A stretch of 64,000 nucleotides of DNA from Microbacterium sp. LWH11-1.2 (GTDB taxonomy: Bacteria; Actinomycetota; Actinomycetes; Actinomycetales; Microbacteriaceae), in assembly GCF_038397745.1 (NCBI RefSeq), contig NZ_CP151636.1:1798001-1862000 (forward strand). The letters run 5' to 3'. Each line of letters opens with the position of its first letter. Positions within the stretch are counted from its first letter, which is position 1. Below the pieces are notes generated by a model that worked only from the letters and a program-made list of their open reading frames with translations, was not told the DNA's origin and searched no databases. Shown here piece by piece: positions 25,868-34,552 of this stretch. The translations under genes were made by a program, and so were the position numbers.

Positions 25868-25910
25868 GAAGGCCCCGACTCCCTTGGAAACACTGGGAAG
25901 CGGGGCCTTC
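25868..25910 (+). terminator. Terminator of the tRNA-Ser gene
   Basis: GAAGGCCCCG (25868-25877) pairs with CGGGGCCTTC (25901-25910) around an inner CTCCC/GGGAA mismatch-rich loop. The GC-rich stem lies five bases after the tRNA 3' end, followed by a weak T-containing stretch. Confidence 0.75.
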
Positions 25911-26297
25911 GTCATTCCGGCACCGCGCACAACGGTAACGCAGCGGTAACGCGAGCCGAATCGTGGTTGTAGTCGATGATCCACTCGGCGGCAGTTGGGG
26001 CCATCGCAACGTCTGCCGCTAGTGACACCGCGTGCTTCAAGTCAAAGGCCGTAGTGCGTCACCGGACGGTCACGGCTGAAATCTCACGATTTTCGGGAAG
26101 GGGCCATCAGGAGTTGTTGCGGGATGCCAGCGTCGGTCAATCCGCTTGTTCAGATGCGCTTTCTGATGTCTCTAGTCGTGTTTTCGCGGAGTTGATGCGG
26201 GGTGTTTGGCAGTCGAGGTTGCGCGTCTCTGACGGCGGTCGGAGACCTGAAGAAAACATCCTGATGAGAACGGATGCGTTATCGTCCTGAAACGCGA
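25911..26297. other. Lower-GC gap downstream of tRNA-Ser, no assignable gene
   Basis: These 387 bases are clearly less GC-rich than the rest of the window. On the minus strand 25912-26058 is an open frame of 48 codons with no start or ribosome site; its end (AAEWIIDYNHDSARV, stop at 25912) reads like a protein C-terminus and may be the tail of a lost mobile-element gene. CGGTAACGC occurs twice near 25932-25950. I recognise no integrase. Confidence 0.45.
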
Positions 26298-26579
26298 CTA
26301 GATCTCGCCGCCGTCATTCCATCCGCACTCGGAGCAACGTGCTCCCGCATAGGTGTCGTCTCGAACCTCGTCCACCTGGCTCCGCCCTTTGAGTTTGTCG
26401 ACGGGTGCACCGCAACGCGGGCACGCTAGCAAGACTCCATAGCCGGGGAAGTACTCCATCTGAATGCCCATCTCGTCCAGGGTGGTCTGCATCGCCAGCA
26501 GGCGGTCGTTGCCTCGCATCCCCATGAGCGCATTCGCGACCCCGTCGACGTCTCCATTGCGCGCGTCGATCCATTTCAT
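26298..26579 (-). CDS. Small zinc-ribbon protein
   Basis: This 93-residue protein has no known function. Its N-terminal half is helical (MKWIDARNGDVDGVANALMGMRG, then LAMQTTLDEMGIQMEYF). The C-terminal half holds two cysteine pairs, CPRCG and CSECGW, forming a probable zinc ribbon. The ATG at 26579 begins the conserved-looking part; frames further upstream overlap the ATPase gene. It lies 37 bases after the Clp-like ATPase gene on the same strand and so could be its operon partner. Its lower GC content, like the DNA towards the tRNA, argues for separate recent arrival. Confidence 0.6.
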   Translation of the reverse strand: MKWIDARNGDVDGVANALMGMRGNDRLLAMQTTLDEMGIQMEYFPGYGVLLACPRCGAPVDKLKGRSQVDEVRDDTYAGARCSECGWNDGGEI

Positions 26580-26616
26580 GTCTTTAATTAGCTGCGGCAG
26601 GCGTCGCCGGTCGGAC

Positions 26617-28440
26617 CTAGCGCCGTGAGATCCGGACGGTGAGCTGCCATCCGTCGTTCGACATCGTGGCATTCGAGACCCGGACGACCTCTCCCCGCGC
26701 GACATCCGCGAGTGAGCGCGCGAGCGGATTCACCAGGGCCGTCTCGATGGCGTTCCCGATCCCGCGACCGCCGAAGGCCAGCTTCGTCAGCGCGTACTGC
26801 TCGAGGGTCTGCCGCACGCTCTCGCCGATCTCGAGATGCGCGCCCAGCCGGATCTGCACCGTCTCGGCGACGGCGTCGATGTACTTGCCGACGAGCTCGA
26901 GCCCCACCTCGGGGGTGATCGAGTCGAACACGATGATGTTGTCGCCCATGCGGCTGAGGAGTTCGGGTCGCTCGAGCTCGTCGGTGAAGTGGCGTTGGAT
27001 GGTCTCGAGGATCTTCGCCGCCGCCGTGGATCCGCTCTCCGTCTGCTCGGAGGCGACGGCGTCGTGCAGCGCGGCGCTGGCCCCGAGATTGGATGTGAAG
27101 ATGATCACGGATTCGCTGAAGTAGACGGTCTCGCCGCTGCCGTCGGTGAGGCGCCCGTCATCGAGGATCTGCAGGAACTTGTCGAGGATCCGCGGGTGCG
27201 CCTTCTCGATCTCATCGAACAGGAGCACCGCGAACGGGCGCTCGCGCACGGCGTTCGTCAGTTCGCCGCCGTCACGGTGCCCGATGTAGCCGGGAGGTGC
27301 CCCGATGAGTCGAGCTTCGCTGTGCTCTGCCGAGAACTCGCTCATGTCGAAGCGGATGTACGCATCCTCCGCGCCGAAGAGCACCTCGGCCAGCGTCTTC
27401 GCGAGCTCGGTCTTCCCGACTCCGGTCGGCCCGGCGAAGAAGAGGATGCCCTGAGGTCGGGCTCGTCCGCCTCCCTGGTGCGCACCGGTCAGGCCGAGCG
27501 CAGACCGGAGCAGGATGTCCAATGCTCGCCTCACGGCGCGCGGCTGGCCGAGCACCCGACGCCCGATGATCGTGTCTGCGTGTCGGATGCGCTCCAGGAG
27601 CTGCGGGTCCTGCCAGGGGCTGTCGACGACACCGGCGAGGTAGCTGCGCACGGCCTCCTCGATGCGGTCGAGTCCGGTCGCCTGATCGTGTGCGAGCACC
27701 GCGATGCTGCGCATCGCCCGGATCGTGAGGCCCTGCGTCGTCTCCGCGAACGACGAGATCGCGCTGTCGAGCGCGGTCGTGCCGTCGGGGGCCATGGGGG
27801 TGAGGAGTCGTGCAGAAGCCGAGCGGCGGGCGCCGAGAGAGGGAACGGGAATGCGGAGGATCCGGGTGCTGTCGGAATGCCTCAGCCACTCCGGTGCGTC
27901 GCTCTCGGCATCGGCGATCCAGATGATCGTGTTCCCTCCCGGGACGGTGCGTTCGCCTCCGGGAACCCTGTTGACGTCGTGGATCGCGAGTCGTCGGCTG
28001 GCGAGCATGAGACGGCTCGCTTCCACGTTGTCGCGGTCGTTCCAGATCGTGGAACCCGATTCGACGACCAGTGCGACGCGCTGATGGGTCTGCCCGGCCG
28101 ATCGCAGCAGGAGGTCGGCGAGTTTCGAGACGGCGCCGACGGTCGCGCGGTTCAGGTGCGAGTCGGGGAAGAAGTCGTTGCTCACGACGCCGTCGGCCGC
28201 GTGGTCCAGCCAGATGCCCTCGAGCGAGTCGAAGCGATAGACGAGGTCGTAGTCGTTCGCGACGAGGATCTCGCGGACCAGGTCGATGGCGTCGACGAAA
28301 CCCTCGGACGTCGGGGCCGGGTGCACGTCGTGCACGTTGCCGGTGATCAGGTACTGAGCGGTGATGGGAAGCGAGAGATCGAGTTCCTGCACCCAGGCGG
28401 GGGATTCGTCCAGAATGCGCGGAAGCGAGTGGCGTGTCAT
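26617..28440 (-). CDS. Clp-like AAA+ ATPase with degenerate N-terminal domain
   Basis: This 607-residue protein should unfold or remodel proteins or complexes in an ATP-dependent way. Residues 300-600 are a ClpA/ClpB D2-type module: Walker A GPTGVGKTE (337-345), pore loop GYIG (384-387), Walker B AVLLFDE (404-410), sensor 1 FTSN (448-451), arginine finger in RPELLSRMGD (about 497) and sensor 2 GGRG (557-560). Residues 1-290 look like an AAA fold lacking Walker A (LITGNVHDVH, later NTIIWIADAESDAPEW). The IGF-type ClpP-binding loop is absent, so it is probably not a protease subunit. Its start overlaps the ROK repressor stop by four bases. Confidence 0.85.
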   Translation of the reverse strand: MTRHSLPRILDESPAWVQELDLSLPITAQYLITGNVHDVHPAPTSEGFVDAIDLVREILVANDYDLVYRFDSLEGIWLDHAADGVVSNDFFPDSHLNRATVGAVSKLADLLLRSAGQTHQRVALVVESGSTIWNDRDNVEASRLMLASRRLAIHDVNRVPGGERTVPGGNTIIWIADAESDAPEWLRHSDSTRILRIPVPSLGARRSASARLLTPMAPDGTTALDSAISSFAETTQGLTIRAMRSIAVLAHDQATGLDRIEEAVRSYLAGVVDSPWQDPQLLERIRHADTIIGRRVLGQPRAVRRALDILLRSALGLTGAHQGGGRARPQGILFFAGPTGVGKTELAKTLAEVLFGAEDAYIRFDMSEFSAEHSEARLIGAPPGYIGHRDGGELTNAVRERPFAVLLFDEIEKAHPRILDKFLQILDDGRLTDGSGETVYFSESVIIFTSNLGASAALHDAVASEQTESGSTAAAKILETIQRHFTDELERPELLSRMGDNIIVFDSITPEVGLELVGKYIDAVAETVQIRLGAHLEIGESVRQTLEQYALTKLAFGGRGIGNAIETALVNPLARSLADVARGEVVRVSNATMSNDGWQLTVRISRR

Positions 28441-29606
28441 TGTTCGGCCCTCCGTTGGGCTGGGGGTATGCCGGCCTCGTCGAGTGCCAGCCGATGGGCT
28501 TCGAGGCTCGCGCCGAGAAGAGGCGTCGCTTCGCTGGTGACGAATCGCGGTGGGTCGATGCTGAGTGCGGCGAGGCGCTCTTCGAGGACCGCGGTGAAGG
28601 CGGGGAATACGCTCAGGGGACCGCCGAACGCGATGGCGCGGGGGTTGACCACGATCGACAGATTCGCGATCGCGAGAGCCAGCACGTCCGCGCTCTCGCG
28701 GGCGGCGGCGACGAGCGGGGCTCGGGACAGCACGTCGTGCGCTCGCTCGAGGTCGATTCCGTACACGTCGGCGGTGCCGAGGCCGAGCGCGGCGAGCTGT
28801 TCGGTGATGTCGCCTCCCGTGACGGTGCCGTCACGCAGGTAGCCGATCTCTCCGGCGAGACCGCGGTGCCCGCGGAAGAGGTGGCCGTTGAGCAGGAGCC
28901 CGGCACCGAGGCCCTGCCCGAAGTACACGTAGACGAAGTTCTCGTATCCGCGGAGCTCGCCCTCGCGGAACTCGCCGAGCGTGGCCCAGTTCACGTCGTT
29001 GTCGACGACCACACTGGCCGCGTCTCCGATGGCGAGCTCGGAAGCGGGCTGGATCGCTGCAGCGGGGAAGACCGACCGCGACAGCACCACCGGATCGCCG
29101 GAGTTCTTGTCGACGGGGTCGGCGATGGAGACCGCCGCCGCGAGCAGGGGGGCGTCGAAGATCTCGGTCGCGTCGTCGATGAGCTGATTCGTCGTGGACA
29201 CGATGCTGCGGGAGTCGGTTCCCGGGGTGACGGCGGCCTCGGTGCGGGCACGGATCCGGCCACGGAGATCGCGCGCCTGAACCGTGATCCGGTCGTTCTG
29301 GATGACGACGGCGAGAGAGCGGCCATGGTCCGGATTCAGCTCGAACAGCGTGGCGACGCCACCACGCCGGCCCTCGCGCACTCCCACCTCGTGGAGCACG
29401 CCGCGCTCGCTGAGCCTGGCCGCGGCGGCCGAGACGGCCGGCTTCGACAGGCCCGTCGCTTCGGCGACCTCAGCGCGCGACATCGGAGACTCGGCGTCAC
29501 CGAGGAGTGCGAGCACATGCTGATCGGTCATCGATGCGAGCACCTCGGGGCGAGGCGGCGTGAGGCGAGGTCGGCGAGTGCTCCGATTGCCGCTTGACTC
29601 CGACAC
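28437..29606 (-). CDS. ROK-family transcriptional repressor (NagC/XylR type)
   Basis: This 389-residue protein joins an N-terminal winged helix (MSRAEVAEATGLSKPAVSAAAARL, about residues 42-65) to a ROK sugar-sensing domain (VVVDNDVNWATLGEF, YFGQGLGAGLLLNG, GHRGLAGEIGYL). It is divergent from the DUF1479/ABC module at 29687, across a 25-bp dyad that is very probably its operator. The ROK zinc motif CxCGxxGC is missing; only GGDITEQLAALG occupies that place, as in some repressors of this group. Its stop overlaps the start of the AAA+ gene, so regulator and ATPase are co-expressed. Confidence 0.92.
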   Translation of the reverse strand: MSESSGNRSTRRPRLTPPRPEVLASMTDQHVLALLGDAESPMSRAEVAEATGLSKPAVSAAAARLSERGVLHEVGVREGRRGGVATLFELNPDHGRSLAVVIQNDRITVQARDLRGRIRARTEAAVTPGTDSRSIVSTTNQLIDDATEIFDAPLLAAAVSIADPVDKNSGDPVVLSRSVFPAAAIQPASELAIGDAASVVVDNDVNWATLGEFREGELRGYENFVYVYFGQGLGAGLLLNGHLFRGHRGLAGEIGYLRDGTVTGGDITEQLAALGLGTADVYGIDLERAHDVLSRAPLVAAARESADVLALAIANLSIVVNPRAIAFGGPLSVFPAFTAVLEERLAALSIDPPRFVTSEATPLLGASLEAHRLALDEAGIPPAQRRAEQ

Positions 29607-29657
29607 AAACCTCTCCTATCGTATCCAGCATGATTCAGTAATCGTAGTTTACTGAAT
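29594..29657 (+). promoter_or_regulatory. Promoter and ROK operator before the DUF1479/ABC module
   Basis: TTGACT (29594-29599), 17 bases, then TATCGT (29617-29622) form a good promoter pointing right. A perfect dyad ATTCAGTAA-N7-TTACTGAAT (29633-29657) follows directly downstream of the expected start point. AT-rich 9-bp arms like these are usual for NagC/XylR-like repressors. The -35 element lies inside the 5' end of the ROK gene. Confidence 0.75.
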
Positions 29658-29686
29658 ACCTCGACCACTAGTAGGAAGAGCATTTC

Positions 29687-30988
29687 ATGACTGAGCAGAC
29701 AAGTTGGGCGACACCGCCGGAAGACTTCCCTTCCGCGGTTCGCGCAGTGAAGAAGATGCTTCGGGAGCAGATCGGCGACGTCGCCGGCCTCTTCGCCCGC
29801 ATCGAGGCGGCGATCGAACCCCGAGTCATCGAGATCGAGCAGACGCGCGAGCGGGGCGAGGATGTATGGCCCATCGTGCAGTACGCCGACATCGAGGCCG
29901 GCACCGTGCCGCAGGAGACTATCGACCTCATCCACCGTCGTGGCTGTGCGGTGGTTCGCGGACAGGTCTCGCCCGAGCAGGCCACCGAGTGGGACCGGTC
30001 GCTGGTCGAGTACGTCGACAGCAACGACTTCATGTCGAAGTATCGCGGCCCCGGAGACGACTTCTTCGGCAATCTCGACGCGTCCAAACCTGAGATCTAT
30101 CCGATCTACTGGTCGACGGCGCAGATGGAGGCTCGCCAGCACGAGCACACCGCGAAGGTGCAGAGCTTCCTCAACAGGATGTGGAAGAGCGAGTCCCGTG
30201 GCGTGACGTGGTTCGATCCCGACCAGGATTCCATGTATCCCGACCGGATCCGTCGTCGTCCTCCGGGAACGAGCTCGAACGGACTCGGCGCCCACACCGA
30301 CTCGGGATCGGTCGAGCGCTGGCTGACGCCGGCATATCAGCAGGTCTTCGAATCGATCTTCCACGGGGACTTCGATTCGTACGACCCGTGGGACGCCGCG
30401 TTCCGCACCGAGGTCGACGAATACCCGTCGTCCACCATGTGCAGCGTCTTCCGGAGCTTCCAGGGCTGGCTCGCCATGTCGGAGATGGCACACGACCAGG
30501 GCGTGCTCTGGGTCGTGCCGATCCCTGAGGCGATGGCGTACATCCTCGTCCGCGCCCTCCTCGACGATGTGCCCGAAGACGAGCTGGCCGGCGCCCAGAA
30601 CGGCAAGGCGCTCGCCATCAGCGATCAGTGGCATCCGCTGCTGATGCGTGCCCGCGCGGGAATCCCCACCGTCCAGCCCGGCGACTCGGTGTGGTGGCAC
30701 TCGGACATGATCCACGGCGTCGCAGCGGTCGAGAACCAGGAGGGCTGGGGCAACGTCATCTACATCCCGGCAGCCCCGATGTGCGCGAAGAACGCCGCCT
30801 ACGCGAAGGACGTCGCGGAGCGGTTCCGTCGCGGCGAGAGCCCGGCGGACTTCCCCAAGGAGGACTACGAGGTCGAGTGGGCCAACCGATTCCAGGAGGA
30901 CCACCTGAATCAGATCGGCGCCAGAGGCCTCGGAATCACGAGGAAAGCTCGCCCGGTCGAGCGGTCGGCCGCGCTGCCTCGTCCGTGA
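29687..30988 (+). CDS. DUF1479-family iron/2-oxoglutarate-type oxygenase
   Basis: This 433-residue protein belongs to the DUF1479 (YbiU-like) family. Fe(II) ligands of a cupin-type oxygenase are visible: H-x-D in LGAHTDSGSVERW and a distal histidine in WWHSDMIHGVA. The start (FPSAVRAVKKMLREQIGDVAGLFARIE) and RRGCAVVRGQV are typical of the family. Family members sit in sugar-uptake clusters in many bacteria, but the reaction is not established. It is the first gene of the ROK-controlled module and precedes an ABC importer by 242 bases, so a modifying role on the imported compound is inferred. Confidence 0.88.
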   Translation: MTEQTSWATPPEDFPSAVRAVKKMLREQIGDVAGLFARIEAAIEPRVIEIEQTRERGEDVWPIVQYADIEAGTVPQETIDLIHRRGCAVVRGQVSPEQATEWDRSLVEYVDSNDFMSKYRGPGDDFFGNLDASKPEIYPIYWSTAQMEARQHEHTAKVQSFLNRMWKSESRGVTWFDPDQDSMYPDRIRRRPPGTSSNGLGAHTDSGSVERWLTPAYQQVFESIFHGDFDSYDPWDAAFRTEVDEYPSSTMCSVFRSFQGWLAMSEMAHDQGVLWVVPIPEAMAYILVRALLDDVPEDELAGAQNGKALAISDQWHPLLMRARAGIPTVQPGDSVWWHSDMIHGVAAVENQEGWGNVIYIPAAPMCAKNAAYAKDVAERFRRGESPADFPKEDYEVEWANRFQEDHLNQIGARGLGITRKARPVERSAALPRP

Positions 30989-31079
30989 GGCCTCGACCTC
31001 GACGACCTCTTCACCCACCGGCCACCCATCCGTTCGTGCACCCTCGGGTGCACCCGAGATCCGAGGGCCGACCGACTCC

Positions 31080-31162
31080 CCGACCGGGAGCGGTCGGTCC
31101 CGGGACCTGTACCACGCACGAGCAGCACCACCCTCACGCACCACACTCACGCACCACCCTCA
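31080..31162 (+). other. Stem-loop and short direct repeats between DUF1479 and binding-protein genes
   Basis: CCGACC-GGGAGC-GGTCGG (31080-31097) is a six-base-pair hairpin. It is followed near 31117-31162 by three imperfect 14-base units of the type ACCCTCACGCACC. Structures in this position often stabilise the downstream binding-protein message after processing; that function is not shown here. Confidence 0.4.
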
Positions 31163-31230
31163 GCGTCATCGTGGACGCCGCCCTCGGGCGTATACGCGCT
31201 GACGTCAAGCGATCAACTCAAGGAAGAGCC

Positions 31231-32520
31231 ATGAACACAGCACGCTTGTCTCGCACCGTCGCCGCCCTGGGCGTCGGTTCCCTCGCCGTGGCCGCACTGG
31301 CCGGTTGCGGCGCCAACGACACCTCCGGCGGATCCAGCGGGTCCGACAACGCCCTCGAGGTCACTTCGTGGTGGACCTCGGGTTCGGAAGCCGACGCCCT
31401 CGACGTCCTCGTGAAGGCCGTCGAGGAGGCGGATTCCAGCCTCACCGTCGAGAATGCCGCGGTCTCGGGCGGCGGAGGGGCGAACGCCAAGCAGGCGCTC
31501 GCCGCTCGCCTCCAGGCGAACGACCCGCCGGACGCTTGGCAGCTGCACCCGGACGGCGAGCTGAAGAGCTACGTCGACGGAGGGCAGGTCGCCGACATCA
31601 GCGATCTGTGGGAGGAGAACGGGTGGGCGGACGACCTTCCGGCGGATGTCGCCGAGGTGCAGTCCGTCGACGGCAAGTACTATACGGTCCCGGTCGGAGT
31701 CCACCGTGGCAACGTGCTGTGGACGAGTCCGAGCGTCCTCGAGTCGGCGGGGGTGACACTCGACGACTCGACCACGGTCGACGACTTCCTCGCCGACATG
31801 CAGAAGGTGGCCGACAGCGGGAAGACCGCAATCTGTCTCGGAGACAAGGACGTGTTCGCCTCCGCCCAGCTGCTCGAGTCGTTCATCATGGCGCGCGTCG
31901 GAGCGGACAACTGGAAGAAGCTCTTCACGAACGAGTACTCGTTCGATTCGCCCGAGGTGCAGCAGGCGCTGGAGGACTATAAGACGGCACTGTCTCTCGC
32001 GAACAGCGATCACTCGGCACTGACGTGGGACGAGGCTGCCAAGAAGGTCGCGGCCGGCGACTGCGCCGTCAGCCTGATGGGCGACTGGGCCTACGGTGAG
32101 CTCGTCAACGGCGGTTTCGAGCCGGGCACCGACTTCGGCTGGGCGTCGTTCCCCGATTCGGCCGACATCTTCGACTACGTCGGCGACGGGTTCTCGATCC
32201 CTGCGAACAACATCCCGAACGCCGAGGCCGCGAAGCTGTGGCTGACCACGCTCATGGATCCTGAGGTCCAGACGGAGTTCGCCGCGAAGAAGGGGTCGAT
32301 CCCGGCACTCACCACGGCGGACACCTCCTCGCTCTCCGAGTACCAGCAGGAGACGGCGGCGACCTTCACCACGGCCGCAGTGATCTCGAGCCTGGCACAC
32401 GGACAGGTGACCACCGCCGAGTTCGCCCGGGTATACGCGGACGCCGTCACGGCGTTCAACGGAGACCAGAACATCGACTCGTTCCTCGCCACGCTGACGT
32501 CGGCGCAGGCCGGACTCTAG
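31231..32520 (+). CDS. Extracellular sugar-binding lipoprotein of an ABC importer (CUT1 type)
   Basis: This 429-residue lipoprotein has its lipobox LAGC with cysteine 26. The mature part is a COG1653-like binding protein (EVTSWWTSGSEADALDVLVKA, DPPDAWQLHPDGELKSYVDGG, KVAAGDCAVSLMGDWAYGEL). The WWTSGSE and GDWAYGE patches are typical of glucose/mannose-type binding proteins of this family, so a monosaccharide or small glycoside is likely. The ATG at 31231 follows an AAGGAAGAG ribosome site. No ATPase gene is nearby. It is followed after five bases by two permease genes. Confidence 0.92.
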   Translation: MNTARLSRTVAALGVGSLAVAALAGCGANDTSGGSSGSDNALEVTSWWTSGSEADALDVLVKAVEEADSSLTVENAAVSGGGGANAKQALAARLQANDPPDAWQLHPDGELKSYVDGGQVADISDLWEENGWADDLPADVAEVQSVDGKYYTVPVGVHRGNVLWTSPSVLESAGVTLDDSTTVDDFLADMQKVADSGKTAICLGDKDVFASAQLLESFIMARVGADNWKKLFTNEYSFDSPEVQQALEDYKTALSLANSDHSALTWDEAAKKVAAGDCAVSLMGDWAYGELVNGGFEPGTDFGWASFPDSADIFDYVGDGFSIPANNIPNAEAAKLWLTTLMDPEVQTEFAAKKGSIPALTTADTSSLSEYQQETAATFTTAAVISSLAHGQVTTAEFARVYADAVTAFNGDQNIDSFLATLTSAQAGL

Positions 32521-32525
32521 ATCCG

Positions 32526-33575
32526 ATGGTCGACCTGCAACGCTCCACCGACGCGGCTGCCTCGAGCAGCCGCGTCGGCGGCGCGATCCACGCACAATCG
32601 CCTCCGCCGAAGACTCCGCGGAGGCGAACCCGCCACCACGGAGTGCGAACGCAGCGACGTGCTGCGCTCGCGTTCGCGCCCACCATGCTCGTGAGCCTGA
32701 TCTTCGTCTACGTCTTCATCGGGACGACGATCTACATCTCGCTGTCGAACTGGAAGGTCGGCACGTCGCGCGACCTCTCGGTCCGCGAGCCGTTGGGAGG
32801 CACTTACCTCGAACTCGTCAACGAGCAGCGATTCCAGGCGAGCATCCGCAACCTGATCGTGTTCACGGTGTTCTTCCTCCTTCTCGCCGTGCTCGGCGGA
32901 CTGATCTGGGCGCTGCTCATCCATCATGTAGTCGTCGCGCGCGGCCTTTTCCGCACCGTGTTCCTCCTGCCCTACGCGCTCTCGTTCATCGTCACCGGCG
33001 TGGCGTGGCGGTGGATCTTCGCACCGTCGACGGGCATCAATCAGGTTCTGACGTTCTTCGGCGTCGAGAATCCACCGGGGTGGATGACCGACACGACGAT
33101 CCTCGGAGCGGTCAACACGCCTGACGGTTCGGACTGGTTGAAGGTGCAGCTCGGTGTGCCCGTGGCGATGCTCCCGATCATCTTCGCGGCGGCCTGGCAG
33201 CTGCTCGGGTTCGCGATGGCCATGTACCTGGCCGGACTCGCCGCGATCCCCGAGGAGCAGCTCGAAGCGGCGTCGGTCGACGGTGCGAACGCATGGAAGC
33301 GCATCCGATTCATCACGCTCCCGCAGCTGTGGCCGGCCACGGTGACGTGCTTCGTGCTGCTGCTGCACGTCGCCCTGAAGATCTTCGATCTCGTCGTCTC
33401 GATGTCCGGTTCCGGACCCGGATTCGTCACGGACGTGCCAGGCATCTACATCTACAACTACCTCGCGAGCCGCTACGACAAGGCCTCGGCGATGGCGATC
33501 GTCCTGCTCATCCTCACGCTCTGCGTGATCGTGCCCTATCTCGTCCGGGGCTACCGCAAAGAACGGAGGCCGTGA
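32526..33575 (+). CDS. ABC sugar permease, MalF/UgpA type
   Basis: This 349-residue permease has a cytoplasmic start of about 45 residues rich in Ser, Pro and Arg, then six membrane segments beginning ALAFAPTMLVSLIFVYVFIG. The EAA loop reads EAASVDGANAWKRIRFITLP. Residues about 160-200 form a larger outside loop. The ATG at 32526 is five bases after the binding-protein stop. The first 45 residues may partly be unused if translation starts later, but no better site is visible. Confidence 0.9.
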   Translation: MVDLQRSTDAAASSSRVGGAIHAQSPPPKTPRRRTRHHGVRTQRRAALAFAPTMLVSLIFVYVFIGTTIYISLSNWKVGTSRDLSVREPLGGTYLELVNEQRFQASIRNLIVFTVFFLLLAVLGGLIWALLIHHVVVARGLFRTVFLLPYALSFIVTGVAWRWIFAPSTGINQVLTFFGVENPPGWMTDTTILGAVNTPDGSDWLKVQLGVPVAMLPIIFAAAWQLLGFAMAMYLAGLAAIPEEQLEAASVDGANAWKRIRFITLPQLWPATVTCFVLLLHVALKIFDLVVSMSGSGPGFVTDVPGIYIYNYLASRYDKASAMAIVLLILTLCVIVPYLVRGYRKERRP

Positions 33576-33576
33576 G

Positions 33577-34482
33577 ATGTCGGTCACGACGCCCACAGGC
33601 ACGCTCGACACGCGTGCGATCAGCGTTCCGCGCAAGCGGCGGCGCCTCGACACCGGAGAAGCGGGCCGCCGTCCGCGAACGGCGGGGGAGTGGGTGGTTC
33701 TCGCCATCTGCACCCTCGGTCTGCTGGGGATGCTCGTCCCGGTCTACGTGATCATCGCCACCGCGCTCGCCGGATCGACGGGTGCACCGCAGTTCTTCCT
33801 CGCGTTCGCGGATCAGCCGAGCTTCGAGGCGTTCACGGGCGCATGGGACAAGCTGCATGGTTCGCTGCTGAACTCCTTGCAGATCACGATCCCGGCCGCG
33901 GCGCTGTCGTGCCTGATCGGGTCCTTCAACGGGTTCATCCTCTCGAAGTTCCCGTTCCGGTACTCGACGGCGCTGTTCACGATCCTCCTCGTCGGGATGT
34001 TCATCCCGTTCCAGTCCGTGATCATCCCCCTGTTCCAGTTCCTCAGCGCGCTGCACCTCCAGGGAACCATCGTCGGCCTGATCATCGTCCACGTCATCTA
34101 CGGCCTGCCCATCACCACGCTGATCTTCCGCAACTACTACGAGGGCATCCCGAGTGCCCTGGTCGAAGCCGCGGCGGTCGACGGCGCCGGCATCTGGCGG
34201 ACGTACACCCGTGTGTTCCTGCCGCTGTCCATCCCGGGATTCGTGGTGGCGGGGATCTTCCAGGTGACGAACATCTGGAACGACTTCCTCTTCGCGTTCA
34301 TCCTGTCGTCGCCCGCGGTCTGGCCCGCCACCGTCACCCTCAACAACATGATCGGCACGACGACCGTCGACTATTCGGAGCTGATGGCCGGCGCGATCCT
34401 CGTGGCGGCGCCCACGGTGATCCTGTATCTCGCTCTCGGCAAGTACTTCGTCCGCGGGCTCACCGCCGGATCGGTGAAGTAG
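33577..34482 (+). CDS. ABC sugar permease, MalG/UgpE type
   Basis: This 301-residue permease starts one base after the previous stop. About 40 polar residues lead into six membrane segments; the EAA loop reads EAAAVDGAGIWRTYTRVFLP, and the C-terminus is YFVRGLTAGSVK. It pairs with the 32526 product. A strong hairpin right after the stop ends the operon. Confidence 0.92.
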   Translation: MSVTTPTGTLDTRAISVPRKRRRLDTGEAGRRPRTAGEWVVLAICTLGLLGMLVPVYVIIATALAGSTGAPQFFLAFADQPSFEAFTGAWDKLHGSLLNSLQITIPAAALSCLIGSFNGFILSKFPFRYSTALFTILLVGMFIPFQSVIIPLFQFLSALHLQGTIVGLIIVHVIYGLPITTLIFRNYYEGIPSALVEAAAVDGAGIWRTYTRVFLPLSIPGFVVAGIFQVTNIWNDFLFAFILSSPAVWPATVTLNNMIGTTTVDYSELMAGAILVAAPTVILYLALGKYFVRGLTAGSVK

Positions 34483-34489
34483 ACGCGGA

Positions 34490-34526
34490 GTGAGACCGGT
34501 CGCGCGTCCGGCGCGACCGGTCTCAC
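34490..34526. terminator. Strong terminator hairpin of the ABC operon
   Basis: GTGAGACCGGTCGCG (34490-34504) pairs perfectly over 15 bases with CGCGACCGGTCTCAC (34512-34526) around a 7-base loop. A second small hairpin CCGACC-GTGA-GGTCGG follows at 34535-34550. There is no T-run, which is common in this phylum. It serves both the importer and the converging LacI remnant. Confidence 0.8.
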
Positions 34527-34552
34527 GCGCACGTCCGACCGTGAGGTCGGTC

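Noticed and set aside
25911..26300. Integrase or complete genomic island beside tRNA-Ser
   Set aside because: No recombinase motifs and no repeat of the tRNA 3' end were seen in the window; only a composition break remains.
26298..26705. Longer 135-residue version of the zinc-ribbon protein
   Set aside because: The extra 42 residues are Arg/Ser-rich and lie antisense-free but inside the AAA+ coding region in another frame; the ATG at 26579 gives a clean protein.
28437..29606. Sugar kinase instead of regulator
   Set aside because: A winged helix precedes the ROK domain and the zinc motif and kinase loop are incomplete, so a repressor is the better reading.
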